NCBI GenBank assembly: GCA_019739335.1
Contig: CP073261.1
Location: 558,001-622,000 of the forward strand
Length of the DNA: 64,000 nucleotides
From: Erythrobacter sp.
Lineage (GTDB): Bacteria; Pseudomonadota; Alphaproteobacteria; Sphingomonadales; Sphingomonadaceae
Direction of reading: 5' to 3'
Within the stretch, counting starts at the first letter, position 1; the number at the start of each line of letters is the position of its first letter. Of the stretch, positions 28,175-37,278 are shown in pieces. A program made the position numbers and the translations under genes. The notes below the pieces were generated by a model. It did no database searches, was not told where the DNA came from, and worked only from the letters and a program-made list of their open reading frames with translations.

Positions 28175-31100
28175 TCAAGCCACCAGCCGCAAATGCCCGA
28201 CACCCTTGATCGGGGTGAGCCGCACGTTGCCCAGGCCCTGCATCTCGGTCAGCCGCTCCAGCACATCGCTACCCAGCGCAAAGTCGCGGCCCAGCAGCAC
28301 TTCGGGCTCGTGCGCTTCGCCGATGCACAGCCGCACCAGCACTTCGCCGTGCCCTGCCCGCCCTATCGTGAGCACCTCCTGCAAGGAAGCCAATCCGGCG
28401 AGATCATGGACATCAAGGGTTAGCTGCAATCGCGCCGCGCTGGTCACGTCGGCCAGGGGCCGCGCCCCGCGCACGGTGACGCGCGGTGGATCGTCCGGAT
28501 TGGGCGAATCCAGCTCGACATTGAGCAGCACGCAGATGCCTTCCGCCGCCCATTGCACGAAGCTGTCGACCAGCCCCTCCTCAAAACACGCGGCACTGAA
28601 CTGGCCCGAGCTGTCGGAAAAGTCGGCGCGGATGAAGGCCGCCCCGCGCTTGGTGCGGCCCTTGTTCACGCTTTCCACCAGCGCCGCCATCACCGCCGGC
28701 TGCCGCCCGCCTTCGACCCCGCCTTCCATGATCGCGGCATAAGAACGCGCGCCGTTGGCCGAGGCGATCATGCGGAATTCCTCCACCGGATGCGCGGCGA
28801 AATAGAAGCCGAAGGTCTCGCGCTCCATTTCCATCTGCCTGGTGCGCGGCCAGGCCTCGGCTTCGACCAGCTTAAGCGAGGGCTCGGCATGGTCCTCCCC
28901 GCCGAACAGCCCCGCCTGCCCGCTCGCCTTCTCGCGATTGGCGGCCTCGGCCACGGCCAGCAGCATGTCGGCATTCGCCAGCACCTTCGCACGATTGGGT
29001 TCCAGCCCGTCGAACGCCCCTGCACCTGCCAGCCCTTCGAGTTGCTTACGGTTCATCGTCCCCGCCGGAAACCGCCGGAACGCATCGTCGAGATTCTCGA
29101 ACGGACCATGCGCCAGCCGCTCCGCCACAACCTGCTCCATCGCCTTCTCGCCGACATTGCGGATGCCCGCCAAGGCATATCGCACCGCCCAGCCATGCTC
29201 GGTCTGATCGACACAGAACTCGGCTTCGGAGGCATTGATACAGGGCGGCAGCAGCGCAATCCCGTTGCGCCGCGCATCGTCCACGAACACCGCCAGCTTT
29301 TCCGACTGGTGCATGTCGAAGCACATCGACGCGGCGTAGAATTCCTCGGGGTAATGGGTCTTCAGCCACGCGGTCTGGTAGCTGAGCAAGGCGTAAGCGG
29401 CGGCGTGAGACTTGTTGAAGCCGTATCCGGCGAACTTGTCGATCAGGTCGAACAGCGTGTTCGCCTCGTTCGCGGGAATGGCGGACACTTCCGCGCAACC
29501 GTCGATGAAGCGCTGACGCTGGGCGTCCATTTCCGCCTGCACCTTCTTGCCCATCGCGCGGCGCAGCAGGTCGGCATCGCCGAGCGAATAGCCCGCGAGG
29601 ATCTGCGCGGCCTGCATCACCTGTTCCTGATAGACGAAAATACCGTAGGTTTCGGCGAGGATTCCTTCCAGCTTGGGATGCGGGAACTGGATCGGCTCCT
29701 CCCCCGCCTTGCGCCGCCCGAACAGCGGGATATTGTCCATCGGGCCGGGGCGGTAGAGCGAGACGAGCGCGATAATGTCCTCGAACCGCGACGGCTTCAC
29801 CGCCGTCAGCGTGCGCCGCATCCCTTCGGATTCGAGCTGGAACACGCCCACAGTGTCGCCGCGCTTCATCAGCTCGTAAACCGCCGGATCGTCCCAGGCC
29901 AAGGTGTCGAGATCGACCGTGATCTCCCGCCGCGCCAGCAGTTCCACCGCCTTACGCAGCACCGAGAGCGTTTTCAGGCCGAGAAAGTCGAACTTCACCA
30001 GCCCCGAATCCTCGACATATTTCATGTCGAACTGGGTCACCGGCATATCCGAGCGCGGATCGCGATAGAGCGGCACCAGTTGCGAGAGCGGCCGGTCGCC
30101 GATCACCACGCCCGCCGCATGGGTTGAGGAATTGCGCGGGAAGCCTTCCAGCTTCATCGCCAGATCGACCAGCCGCTTGACCTCGTTGTCGTTTTCGTAG
30201 GCGCTGCGGAATTCGGCCACGCCGTTCAGCGTGCGCGGCAGCGTCCACGGATCGGTGGGATGGTTGGGCACCAGCTTGGTCAGCCGGTCCACCTGCATAT
30301 AGGGCATCTGCAAAATGCGCCCGGTATCGCGTAGCACGGCGCGCGCCTTCATCTTGCCGAAGGTGATGATCTGCGCGACCTTGTCGTGCCCGTAACGCTG
30401 CTGGACGTAGCGGATCACTTCGCCACGCCGCGTTTCGCAGAAGTCGATATCGAAGTCGGGCATGGAAACGCGCTCGGGATTGAGGAAGCGTTCGAACAGC
30501 AGCCCCAGCCGGATCGGATCGAGATCGGTGATGGTGAGCGCCCAGGCCACTAGCGAGCCCGCACCCGAACCGCGCCCCGGCCCGACCGGAATTCCCTCGC
30601 CCTTGGCCCACTTGATGAAGTCGGCCACGATGAGGAAGTAGCCGGGAAAGCCCATCCCGCGGATAACCCCGACTTCGAACTCGAGCCGGTCCACATAGAC
30701 CTTCAGCTCTTCGTCGGTGAGCGCCGGGTACTTTTCCAGCCGCGCCGCCAGCCCTGCCTTCGCGTCCTCCTCCAGCATCCGCGCCTCGCCTTCGAGGTCG
30801 CCCGCGAGGCTCGGCAGGATCGGCTTGCGGCGCGGCGGGGCGAAGGCGCAGCGCTGCGCGATCACCAGCGTGTTGGCCGTGGCTTCGGGCAGGTCGGCGA
30901 ACAGCTCCTCCATCGCGGCGGCGCTCTTGACCCAGGCCTGCGGGTTGGAGGTCAGCCGGTCGGCACTGTCGATCTGCCCGCCGCTGGCGATGCACAGCAT
31001 GGCATCGTGCGCGCTATGCATGTGCGGTTCGGCGAAGTTGGCGGGGTTGGTCGCCACCAGCGGCAGGTTCTGCGCATAGGCGAGATCGAGCAGCCCCGCC

Positions 31101-31642
31101 TCCGCCGCTTCCTCCAGCACTTCGCCACGCCGCGCCAGTTCGACATAGAGCCGCCCCGGAAACAGCGCCGCCAATTGCTGCGCCAGTTCGTGCGCGCGGC
31201 GTTCCTTGCCGTCCGCCAGCAACCGCGTGATCGCCCCCTCGCTTGCCCCGGTCAGCGCGATTAGGCCGTCAGTGTGACCCTGCAGCTGGCCAAGTGTGAC
31301 ATGCGGCTCAAGTTCCAGCGGGCGATCCAGGTGTGCTGCGGACACCAGATGGCACAGGTTGTGCCACCCCGCTTCATCCTGCGCGTAGAGCGGCAGGTAA
31401 TCGACCTGCTCGCCCTCTTCGCGCAGCACCCCCAGCAAGGTGCCGATAATCGGCTGCACGCCTTCCCCCAGCGCCGCGCCCGCGAACATCGAGGCAGCAT
31501 AGAGCCCGTTGCGATCGCAGATGGCAATCGCGGGAAAGCCGCGCTCCTTCGCCAGTTTGGCAATCGCCTTGGGATCGATCGCCCCTTCGAGCATCGAATA
31601 ACTGGAGACGACGCGCAGTGGGACGAAGGGAGCATGGGACAT
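28175..31642 (-). CDS. dnaE: DNA polymerase III subunit alpha
   Basis: The replicative polymerase, 1155 residues, full length from the ATG at 31642 (MSHAPFVPLRVVSSYSMLEG). Polymerase motifs: GPGRGSGAGSLVAWAL, the catalytic Asp pair in MPDFDIDFCETRRGEV, and NSSTHAAGVVIGDRPL; then tandem HhH and OB domains. The PHP domain has lost its first metal His (family HSxYSLLEGA is SSYSMLEGA here), so a proofreading or phosphoesterase role there is unlikely. The HTH/DUF4019 gene upstream is not co-oriented in function and probably independent. Confidence 0.97.
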   Translation of the reverse strand: MSHAPFVPLRVVSSYSMLEGAIDPKAIAKLAKERGFPAIAICDRNGLYAASMFAGAALGEGVQPIIGTLLGVLREEGEQVDYLPLYAQDEAGWHNLCHLVSAAHLDRPLELEPHVTLGQLQGHTDGLIALTGASEGAITRLLADGKERRAHELAQQLAALFPGRLYVELARRGEVLEEAAEAGLLDLAYAQNLPLVATNPANFAEPHMHSAHDAMLCIASGGQIDSADRLTSNPQAWVKSAAAMEELFADLPEATANTLVIAQRCAFAPPRRKPILPSLAGDLEGEARMLEEDAKAGLAARLEKYPALTDEELKVYVDRLEFEVGVIRGMGFPGYFLIVADFIKWAKGEGIPVGPGRGSGAGSLVAWALTITDLDPIRLGLLFERFLNPERVSMPDFDIDFCETRRGEVIRYVQQRYGHDKVAQIITFGKMKARAVLRDTGRILQMPYMQVDRLTKLVPNHPTDPWTLPRTLNGVAEFRSAYENDNEVKRLVDLAMKLEGFPRNSSTHAAGVVIGDRPLSQLVPLYRDPRSDMPVTQFDMKYVEDSGLVKFDFLGLKTLSVLRKAVELLARREITVDLDTLAWDDPAVYELMKRGDTVGVFQLESEGMRRTLTAVKPSRFEDIIALVSLYRPGPMDNIPLFGRRKAGEEPIQFPHPKLEGILAETYGIFVYQEQVMQAAQILAGYSLGDADLLRRAMGKKVQAEMDAQRQRFIDGCAEVSAIPANEANTLFDLIDKFAGYGFNKSHAAAYALLSYQTAWLKTHYPEEFYAASMCFDMHQSEKLAVFVDDARRNGIALLPPCINASEAEFCVDQTEHGWAVRYALAGIRNVGEKAMEQVVAERLAHGPFENLDDAFRRFPAGTMNRKQLEGLAGAGAFDGLEPNRAKVLANADMLLAVAEAANREKASGQAGLFGGEDHAEPSLKLVEAEAWPRTRQMEMERETFGFYFAAHPVEEFRMIASANGARSYAAIMEGGVEGGRQPAVMAALVESVNKGRTKRGAAFIRADFSDSSGQFSAACFEEGLVDSFVQWAAEGICVLLNVELDSPNPDDPPRVTVRGARPLADVTSAARLQLTLDVHDLAGLASLQEVLTIGRAGHGEVLVRLCIGEAHEPEVLLGRDFALGSDVLERLTEMQGLGNVRLTPIKGVGHLRLVA

Positions 31643-31715
31643 GGCGCGAATGTGCAGGCGCGCGCTGCTCCAATCAAGCCCGCGATCCCCCAGCATGGGG
31701 GAAATCGGGAAGCTG

Positions 31716-31744
31716 TTCGCCAAACCGCCGGATTGGTGTATACT
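31716..31744 (+). promoter_or_regulatory. Candidate sigma-70 promoter for the Yip1-family gene
   Basis: TTCGCC (31716-31721), a 17-bp spacer and TATACT (31739-31744). It lies about 38 bp before the GTG start at 31782 and within the divergent gap to dnaE. Confidence 0.4.
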
Positions 31745-31781
31745 GACTTTTGGATACCAGGGTTTTCAGGGGGAAACGAAA

Positions 31782-32531
31782 GTGGAAAAACTGTCAGGTA
31801 ATATCGATTCGACTGCGCTTGTTTCGCGCGCCAAGGGAATCCTGCTCAATCCAACCACCGAATGGGCGCAGATCGCTACCGAACGCGATCAACCCAAAGA
31901 CGTGTTCCTGCGCTATGCTCTGCCGCTGGCTCTGATTTCACCGATTGCCAGCTTCATTGGTGGCCAGGTGTTTGGCCTCGGCGGGTTCGGCATCAGCATC
32001 AGTATCGGCCTGATGACCGGGCTGACCATTGCTATTACCAGCTTCGTGCTATCGCTGGTGGGGCTATTTATCGTCGCCTTTGCTGCCAACTTCCTCAGCC
32101 CCAAGTTCGGCGGGCGGGATGATTTTCCGGCAGCCTTCCGCTTGGTCGCCTACAGCTGGACCGCCGCATGGCTGGCAGGGATTTTCGGCCTACTTCCGGC
32201 GCTGAGTATTCTCGGTATCCTCGGCCTTTACAGCCTGTACCTCCTCTACAAGGGCTCAGGTCCGGTAATGGGCGTGCCCGAAGACAAAGCGGTCGGCTAT
32301 ACGGTGGTGACCATCGTTGCGGCCATCGTGGCGCAGATCATTATCGGCGTATTGGTGACGGCCATAACCGGCCCGATGCTGATGGCCAACGCCGGAATGG
32401 GCAGCGGCGCGATCGATATCGACATGGGCGAAGCCGGGAGCATGGAAAGCAACGGTGACGGCACCATGACCATCACCGGACCGGACGGTGAGGAAGTGAC
32501 CATCACTGTGGACAGCAACAAGAGCGAATAG
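31782..32531 (+). CDS. Yip1-domain inner-membrane protein
   Basis: A 249-residue protein from a GTG start (MEKLSGNIDSTALVSRAKGI) behind CAGGGGG. After RAKGILLNPTTEWAQIATER, the usual bacterial Yip1 opening, it has five hydrophobic segments between about residues 45 and 200. It ends with an acidic, Gly/Thr-rich tail (DIDMGEAGSMESNGDGTMTI). Function of bacterial Yip1 proteins is not known. The acidic repeat-like tail may bind cations (inference). Confidence 0.8.
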   Translation: MEKLSGNIDSTALVSRAKGILLNPTTEWAQIATERDQPKDVFLRYALPLALISPIASFIGGQVFGLGGFGISISIGLMTGLTIAITSFVLSLVGLFIVAFAANFLSPKFGGRDDFPAAFRLVAYSWTAAWLAGIFGLLPALSILGILGLYSLYLLYKGSGPVMGVPEDKAVGYTVVTIVAAIVAQIIIGVLVTAITGPMLMANAGMGSGAIDIDMGEAGSMESNGDGTMTITGPDGEEVTITVDSNKSE

Positions 32532-32541
32532 CGCGCTGCGC

Positions 32542-32877
32542 CTATTCCGTCTCCGCAGCGGCAGCCGCGATCTTGCGTCGCGTCTGCCGCACCTGCGATA
32601 CCGCGCCGTAAACCACCAGCACGGCGAGGAAAATCCACACCCAGGCCGGGATATTGCGCCCAACCACGGCAAGGTAGAGATAGGCTGAGACGAAGCAGAA
32701 TCCGGCCAGCATCGTCGGCAAGACGGTGCTCTTTCCCGCCCGCGCGTTCTTCACGATCCAGCCGACGCTGGCGAGGAAGAACGGGATCGCGCCGACATAG
32801 ATCGCGCCGAAAATCCACGGATTCACCCCGTAGTTCTCGCCCAGCGAGAAGAACCAGTCGGACAGGGCTTCGATCAT
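32542..32877 (-). CDS. Small three-helix membrane protein of unknown function
   Basis: A 111-residue protein with hydrophobic segments at about 20-40 (WIFGAIYVGAIPFFLASVGW), 52-73 and 76-95, then a basic, Ala-rich tail. The ATG at 32877 follows AAGGAG. Family not recognised; the pattern is that of small conserved sphingomonad membrane proteins. Confidence 0.6.
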   Translation of the reverse strand: MIEALSDWFFSLGENYGVNPWIFGAIYVGAIPFFLASVGWIVKNARAGKSTVLPTMLAGFCFVSAYLYLAVVGRNIPAWVWIFLAVLVVYGAVSQVRQTRRKIAAAAAETE

Positions 32878-32965
32878 GCGGGTATTCTCCTTGCGCGGTG
32901 TATTACGCTGAACCGCGGCGAAAGGTTACCCGGCAAATGGCTGGTAGCCGCACCCGTCCCTCGCA

Positions 32966-33244
32966 TTACCCTCCCGGATAGTCGCTCCGACCCGCCAGTT
33001 CGGCGATCTCCTCGGCGTGATAATCGCGGTCTCCGGCTTTCTCGATGTAGTACTCGGCGCGGTTTTCCGGCGGCATCGCCATCATCTGTCCGATCAATTC
33101 GGCGAATGTCCCCCGCCGCAAGCCCTTCGCGGCATCGAAAACGCCGTCACCATCTCCAGTGCGGTGAAGCGTGGCGCGGTCGTCCCATTGGACGCCGGGG
33201 CGGTGGGTGTCCTCGGCGCGATAGGTGCTGGGATGGTCGGTCAT
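32966..33244 (-). CDS. Small conserved hypothetical protein
   Basis: A 92-residue soluble protein (MTDHPSTYRAEDTHRPGVQW) with an AKGLRRGTFAELIGQMMAMP segment and an acidic C-terminal half (NRAEYYIEKAGDRDYHAEEI). The ATG at 33244 follows AAGGAG at 7 nt; a longer open frame upstream is the antisense of a lolD region and is rejected. Lies 46 bp downstream of lolD on the same strand. No function is inferred. Confidence 0.65.
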   Translation of the reverse strand: MTDHPSTYRAEDTHRPGVQWDDRATLHRTGDGDGVFDAAKGLRRGTFAELIGQMMAMPPENRAEYYIEKAGDRDYHAEEIAELAGRSDYPGG

Positions 33245-33290
33245 GGCAATCTCCTTTGCCTTGCCAACGCACCAGCCCGCCATCGGGTTT

Positions 33291-33977
33291 CTATTCGATC
33301 CGGCCTTCGTGAAGGCGGACCAGACGGTCCATCCGCGCAGCCAGCCGCTCGTTGTGCGTCGCCACCAGCGCGGCACTGCCCTGCCCGCGCACCAGTTCGA
33401 GAAATTCACCGAGCACCCGTTCGGAGGTCTTCTCGTCGAGATTGCCGGTGGGCTCGTCCGCCAGCACCAGTTGCGGCTTGTTCGCGAGCGCACGGGCGAC
33501 GGCAACCCGCTGCTGCTCCCCGCCCGACAGCTTGCTGGGCCGGTGATCGAGCCGGTGTTCCAGCCCCAGCGCGCCGAGCAATTGCTGCGCCCGCACCGTA
33601 GCCTCGGCGCGGGTCTTGCCTACCAGCAATTGCGGTAGCACCACGTTCTCGACGGCAGTGAAATCAGGCAGCAGGTGGTGGAACTGGTACACGAAACCCA
33701 GATGATCGCGCCGCAACGTGGTCCGCTCGGCAGAGTTGAGCGCACTGGCATCCTGCCCGGCGATCTCGATCTTGCCCGAGAACCCCCCCTCAAGCAGCCC
33801 TACCGCCTGCAACATCGTCGATTTGCCCGAACCCGAGGGGCCGAGCAGCGCAACGATCTCGCCCGGCGCAATGGTAAGGTTCACTCCGTTCAGCACGTCG
33901 ATCCGCACTCCGCCCTGCTCGAAGCTGCGGGCAAGGTTGGTCAGCCGGACAACCGGGGTGTAGGTATCATCATTCAT
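33291..33977 (-). CDS. lolD: Lipoprotein-releasing ABC transporter ATPase LolD
   Basis: A 228-residue ATPase that powers extraction of lipoproteins from the inner membrane to LolA. Walker [12 protein letters not shown], LolD-specific [16 protein letters not shown], signature [15 protein letters not shown] and Walker [13 protein letters not shown]. Its start overlaps the permease gene end by 8 bp, supporting one complex. The many lipoproteins in this window are its likely clients. Confidence 0.94.
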   Translation of the reverse strand: MNDDTYTPVVRLTNLARSFEQGGVRIDVLNGVNLTIAPGEIVALLGPSGSGKSTMLQAVGLLEGGFSGKIEIAGQDASALNSAERTTLRRDHLGFVYQFHHLLPDFTAVENVVLPQLLVGKTRAEATVRAQQLLGALGLEHRLDHRPSKLSGGEQQRVAVARALANKPQLVLADEPTGNLDEKTSERVLGEFLELVRGQGSAALVATHNERLAARMDRLVRLHEGRIE

Positions 33978-35211
33978 AGCGGAGCACCTCGACCGGATCG
34001 GTGTTGGAGGCGCGATAGGCCGGGTAGAGCGTGGCGAGGAAGCTCAGCCCCATCGCCATGCCCGCGATCATCAGGATCTCCGTCGGGTCGGTCTTGGACG
34101 GCAACTCAGTGAGGAACCGCACTTCGGGGTTCCACACTTCCAACCCGAAAGCAGTGCTCAATCCGGTGACAATCCCGTTGCGGAAGAACAGCACCAGGAA
34201 GCCCAAAGCCAGCCCCGCACAGGTGCCGAGGACCCCGATTACCGAGCCGGTGGTGACGAAGATCTTCATCAGGCTGCGCCGCGTTGCCCCCATCGTGCGG
34301 ATGATGGCGATGTCGCGGGTCTTGCTTCGCACCAGCATAACGAGCGAGGAGAGGATGTTGAACGCCGCCACCAACACGATGATCGACAGGGCGAAGAACA
34401 TCGCCACCCTTTCCACCTGCAAGGCCTCGAACAGCGAAGAGTTCATGGTCTGCCAGGTTGCGATCTGCGCGGTGCCCTGCAGTTGCGCCTGCACCGGAGC
34501 GAGGATTTCCTCCACCCGGTCGGCATCCTCGGTCTGCACTTCGATCATGCCGATCGAATCGCCGGTCATCAGCAGCGTCTGCGCGACCGGGATCGGCATG
34601 ACCACGAACCGCTTGTCGAATTCATAGACCCCCACTTCGAACACGGCTGTGACGGTATAGCCGACCTGCCGGGGCACGGTGCCGAACGGGGTGGTGCGGC
34701 CCTGCGGGTTGATGATCGTCAGCGTATCGCCGAGCCGCAAGCCTAGGTTTTCCTGTAACCGCGCACCAATGGCGACATTGCGCTCGCCGTCCTGCAAGCT
34801 GGCCAGATCGCCCGCCAGCAGGTGCTGGTTCATCTGGCCGATGTCTTCCATCGTGTTGCCACGCACGAAGATCGCTTCGGCCCGCCCGTTGAAACTGGCG
34901 AGCAGCGGCTGTTCGATCAGCGGGCTGGCGCTGACTACGCCGGGAGTCGCCTCGATGTCCTCAAGCAGCCCTTCCCAGTTCTCCAGCCTTCCGCCGAAGC
35001 TCTGCACCACGGCATGGCCGTTCAGGTTGGTGATCCTATCGAGCAGCTCGGCGCGGAAGCCGTTCATCACGCTCATCACGATCACCAGCATGGCGACCGA
35101 GAGCATGACGACGGTGATGGAAATCCCCGCCACCAGCGCAATCACGGCCTCGCTGCGGCCCGGCAGCATGTAGCGCTTGGCGATGGACCATTCGAAAGGG
35201 GAAAGGATCAC
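33970..35211 (-). CDS. Lipoprotein-releasing permease LolC/LolE
   Basis: A 413-residue membrane permease: [20 protein letters not shown] and the first segment at about 20-46, a large periplasmic domain (about 47-265) and three C-terminal segments with [20 protein letters not shown]. Alphaproteobacteria often have a single LolC/E-type permease that works as a homodimer (LolF), so one gene here is not a deficit; the symbol is left blank for that reason. The start codon is GTG at 35211. Confidence 0.88.
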   Translation of the reverse strand: MILSPFEWSIAKRYMLPGRSEAVIALVAGISITVVMLSVAMLVIVMSVMNGFRAELLDRITNLNGHAVVQSFGGRLENWEGLLEDIEATPGVVSASPLIEQPLLASFNGRAEAIFVRGNTMEDIGQMNQHLLAGDLASLQDGERNVAIGARLQENLGLRLGDTLTIINPQGRTTPFGTVPRQVGYTVTAVFEVGVYEFDKRFVVMPIPVAQTLLMTGDSIGMIEVQTEDADRVEEILAPVQAQLQGTAQIATWQTMNSSLFEALQVERVAMFFALSIIVLVAAFNILSSLVMLVRSKTRDIAIIRTMGATRRSLMKIFVTTGSVIGVLGTCAGLALGFLVLFFRNGIVTGLSTAFGLEVWNPEVRFLTELPSKTDPTEILMIAGMAMGLSFLATLYPAYRASNTDPVEVLRYE

Positions 35212-35452
35212 TGGAAAGTCGTTCCTGCTTGGCTGGCGCTTCCTCTAGGGCGGCCAGCCTTTCGCTGCAATGAAGAACAGGGCTCTCCCCGCCCTTCCTC
35301 GGCCCGTATCGACGGGTAATTATGGAGCACATGGAGCACTGTTCTGGGAGGAAAAACAGCCACTGAATTCATTGGCAAATCCTGGGACGGGCGGCGGACT
35401 GGCTGTTGGAATTGCATTCCGTCGTTCTGACACTTTTCCCGCCTGTAGGAAA

Positions 35453-37222
35453 TCACTCCGCCAGTTGCGCCGCGATCCACCCGTCCACATGCGCTTCGAG
35501 CACATCCAACGGCACCGAGCCGTTTTCCAGCACCGTATCGTGGAAGGCGCGCAGGTCGAACCGCTCTCCCAGCGCCGCCTCCGCCCGCGTCCGCAGTTCA
35601 CGGATTTTCAGTTCGCCCAGCTTGTAGGCCAGCGCCTGTCCCGGCCAGGTGATATAGCGGTTGACCTCGGCGTTGATATTGCCTTCGGACAGCGCGGTGT
35701 TGTCCAGCATGTAATCGACCGCCTGCTGCCGGGTCCAGCCAAGCGCGTGGAGGCCGGTATCGACCACCAGCCGGTTTGCCCGCCACATCTCGTAACTCAG
35801 CCGCCCCATCTGCTTGGCGGGCGTATCGTACAGCCCCATCTCGATGCCGAGCCGCTCCGAATAGAGCCCCCAGCCCTCGACGAACACGGTGAAGAAGGTG
35901 CCGTTCTGCCGCAGCGGATGGACATCGAGTTCCTGTTGTAGTGCGATCTGGTGGTGATGCCCCGGCACGGCCTCATGCACGCCGAGCGCGGGCAGTTCCC
36001 ACAGAGGCCGCTGGTCCAGCTCGGTCAGGTTGAGGCGATAGATGCCTGGCTGCCCGGTCGCCACCGATCCGCTTTCGTAATAGGCAGTGGTATTGCCGGG
36101 AGCATTGGCGGCGGGGATCGGCTGCACCGTATAAGGCAGGCGCGGCAGGCGGCCGAACAAGCGCGGCATCCACCCGTCGATCTCCTTCGCCAGTGCGGCG
36201 GTATATTGCAGGTAGCTCTCCGCATCGGTGGGGTAATACTGCGGATCGGTGCGCAGGTGCTCGATAAACGCCTCGCGGCTGGCGAACCCGGCTTCCGCCG
36301 CCACTGCTTCCATTTCCGCCCGGATCCGCGCGACTTCGCTGAGGCCGAGATCGTGGACCTGCTGCGGCGTCATGTCGGTGGTGGTGAAGCTGCGCACGCG
36401 GTAGGCGTAGTAGTCCTGCCCATTGGGCGTGCCGCCAACCCCCGGCGCGGCGTCGGCGCGGCAGGCGGGGGCATAGTCCTGCGTATAGAAATCGGCAAAG
36501 CTGCGCAGGCCCGCGAACGCCCCTTCGCTGATCGCGCTGCGCCCGCGCGCTTGCAAGGCCCCCCAGTCGGCTTCGGAAATCGTTGCCGGGCGGGTGGCGA
36601 AGGCGCTCCACCACACCGATTCCTCCGGGCTGGCGGCGATCAGGCCGGTGATCGAATTTTCGTAACCCTGCATCGGCTCGCACGGCTGGGTGAGGCCGAG
36701 TTCGATGGCGGTCTCGCTGCGGTCAATGATGTGGGCAACATATTCGGGAAAGGCTTCCAGCCGCCCGAGATAGCTCTCATAATCCTGCGCGGTGAACAGC
36801 GGCGAACCATAAGGCAGCCCCGCAATCGCCCCCTGCGGCCCGCCGCGATTGGTGAAGACGATGTAACGGCTGTGATCGAACGTAGCCGCCTCCAGCGTAT
36901 CGCGGAAGTCCCGCGCCATGATCGCGTAGTCGATCCGCAGGGGTTCGGGCAGGTCGCCCGCGTCGATGGCTTCCAGCCGCGCGAGGAACGCCCGCGTCTG
37001 CTCCACCTGCGCGTCATACCCGGCAAGCGAGGCGTCCCCCAGCAGCCCGTCCCCGCGCCGGTCGCCGATCGAAGTGGCGAGGTTGGGCGAATTGTCGAGC
37101 GTCCACTGCCACACTTCCTCGCGCAAGGTCGCGAAATCTTCCTCGGCGGACTGGGCGAGCGCGGACTGCGCGAAGGCGAGCGTGAGCGCGAGGGCGGAGG
37201 CGGCGAGGAAGCGGCGGGTCAT
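35453..37222 (-). CDS. DUF885-family secreted metallopeptidase-like protein
   Basis: A 589-residue protein with a signal peptide (MTRRFLAASALALTLAFAQS, then ALAQ). DUF885 hallmarks: PRLPYTVQPIPA, YESGS, and the zinc-type site GVHEAVPGHHHQIALQQEL with downstream FVEGWGLYSERLG, resembling the HExxH plus Glu of gluzincins. HEAVPGHHH is the accepted family variant. Probably a periplasmic peptidase; substrate unknown. The 241-bp gap before the lol permease start holds no recognisable feature. Confidence 0.82.
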   Translation of the reverse strand: MTRRFLAASALALTLAFAQSALAQSAEEDFATLREEVWQWTLDNSPNLATSIGDRRGDGLLGDASLAGYDAQVEQTRAFLARLEAIDAGDLPEPLRIDYAIMARDFRDTLEAATFDHSRYIVFTNRGGPQGAIAGLPYGSPLFTAQDYESYLGRLEAFPEYVAHIIDRSETAIELGLTQPCEPMQGYENSITGLIAASPEESVWWSAFATRPATISEADWGALQARGRSAISEGAFAGLRSFADFYTQDYAPACRADAAPGVGGTPNGQDYYAYRVRSFTTTDMTPQQVHDLGLSEVARIRAEMEAVAAEAGFASREAFIEHLRTDPQYYPTDAESYLQYTAALAKEIDGWMPRLFGRLPRLPYTVQPIPAANAPGNTTAYYESGSVATGQPGIYRLNLTELDQRPLWELPALGVHEAVPGHHHQIALQQELDVHPLRQNGTFFTVFVEGWGLYSERLGIEMGLYDTPAKQMGRLSYEMWRANRLVVDTGLHALGWTRQQAVDYMLDNTALSEGNINAEVNRYITWPGQALAYKLGELKIRELRTRAEAALGERFDLRAFHDTVLENGSVPLDVLEAHVDGWIAAQLAE

Positions 37223-37278
37223 GTCGGGGGACTCCAATAAGTAGTTTCGGACGAGACTAGGCAATCGACAGGGGATGT

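Noticed and set aside
35212-35452. Possible small gene in the gap between lolC/E and the DUF885 gene
   Set aside because: Short reverse frames there have no ribosome binding site and no coding pattern.
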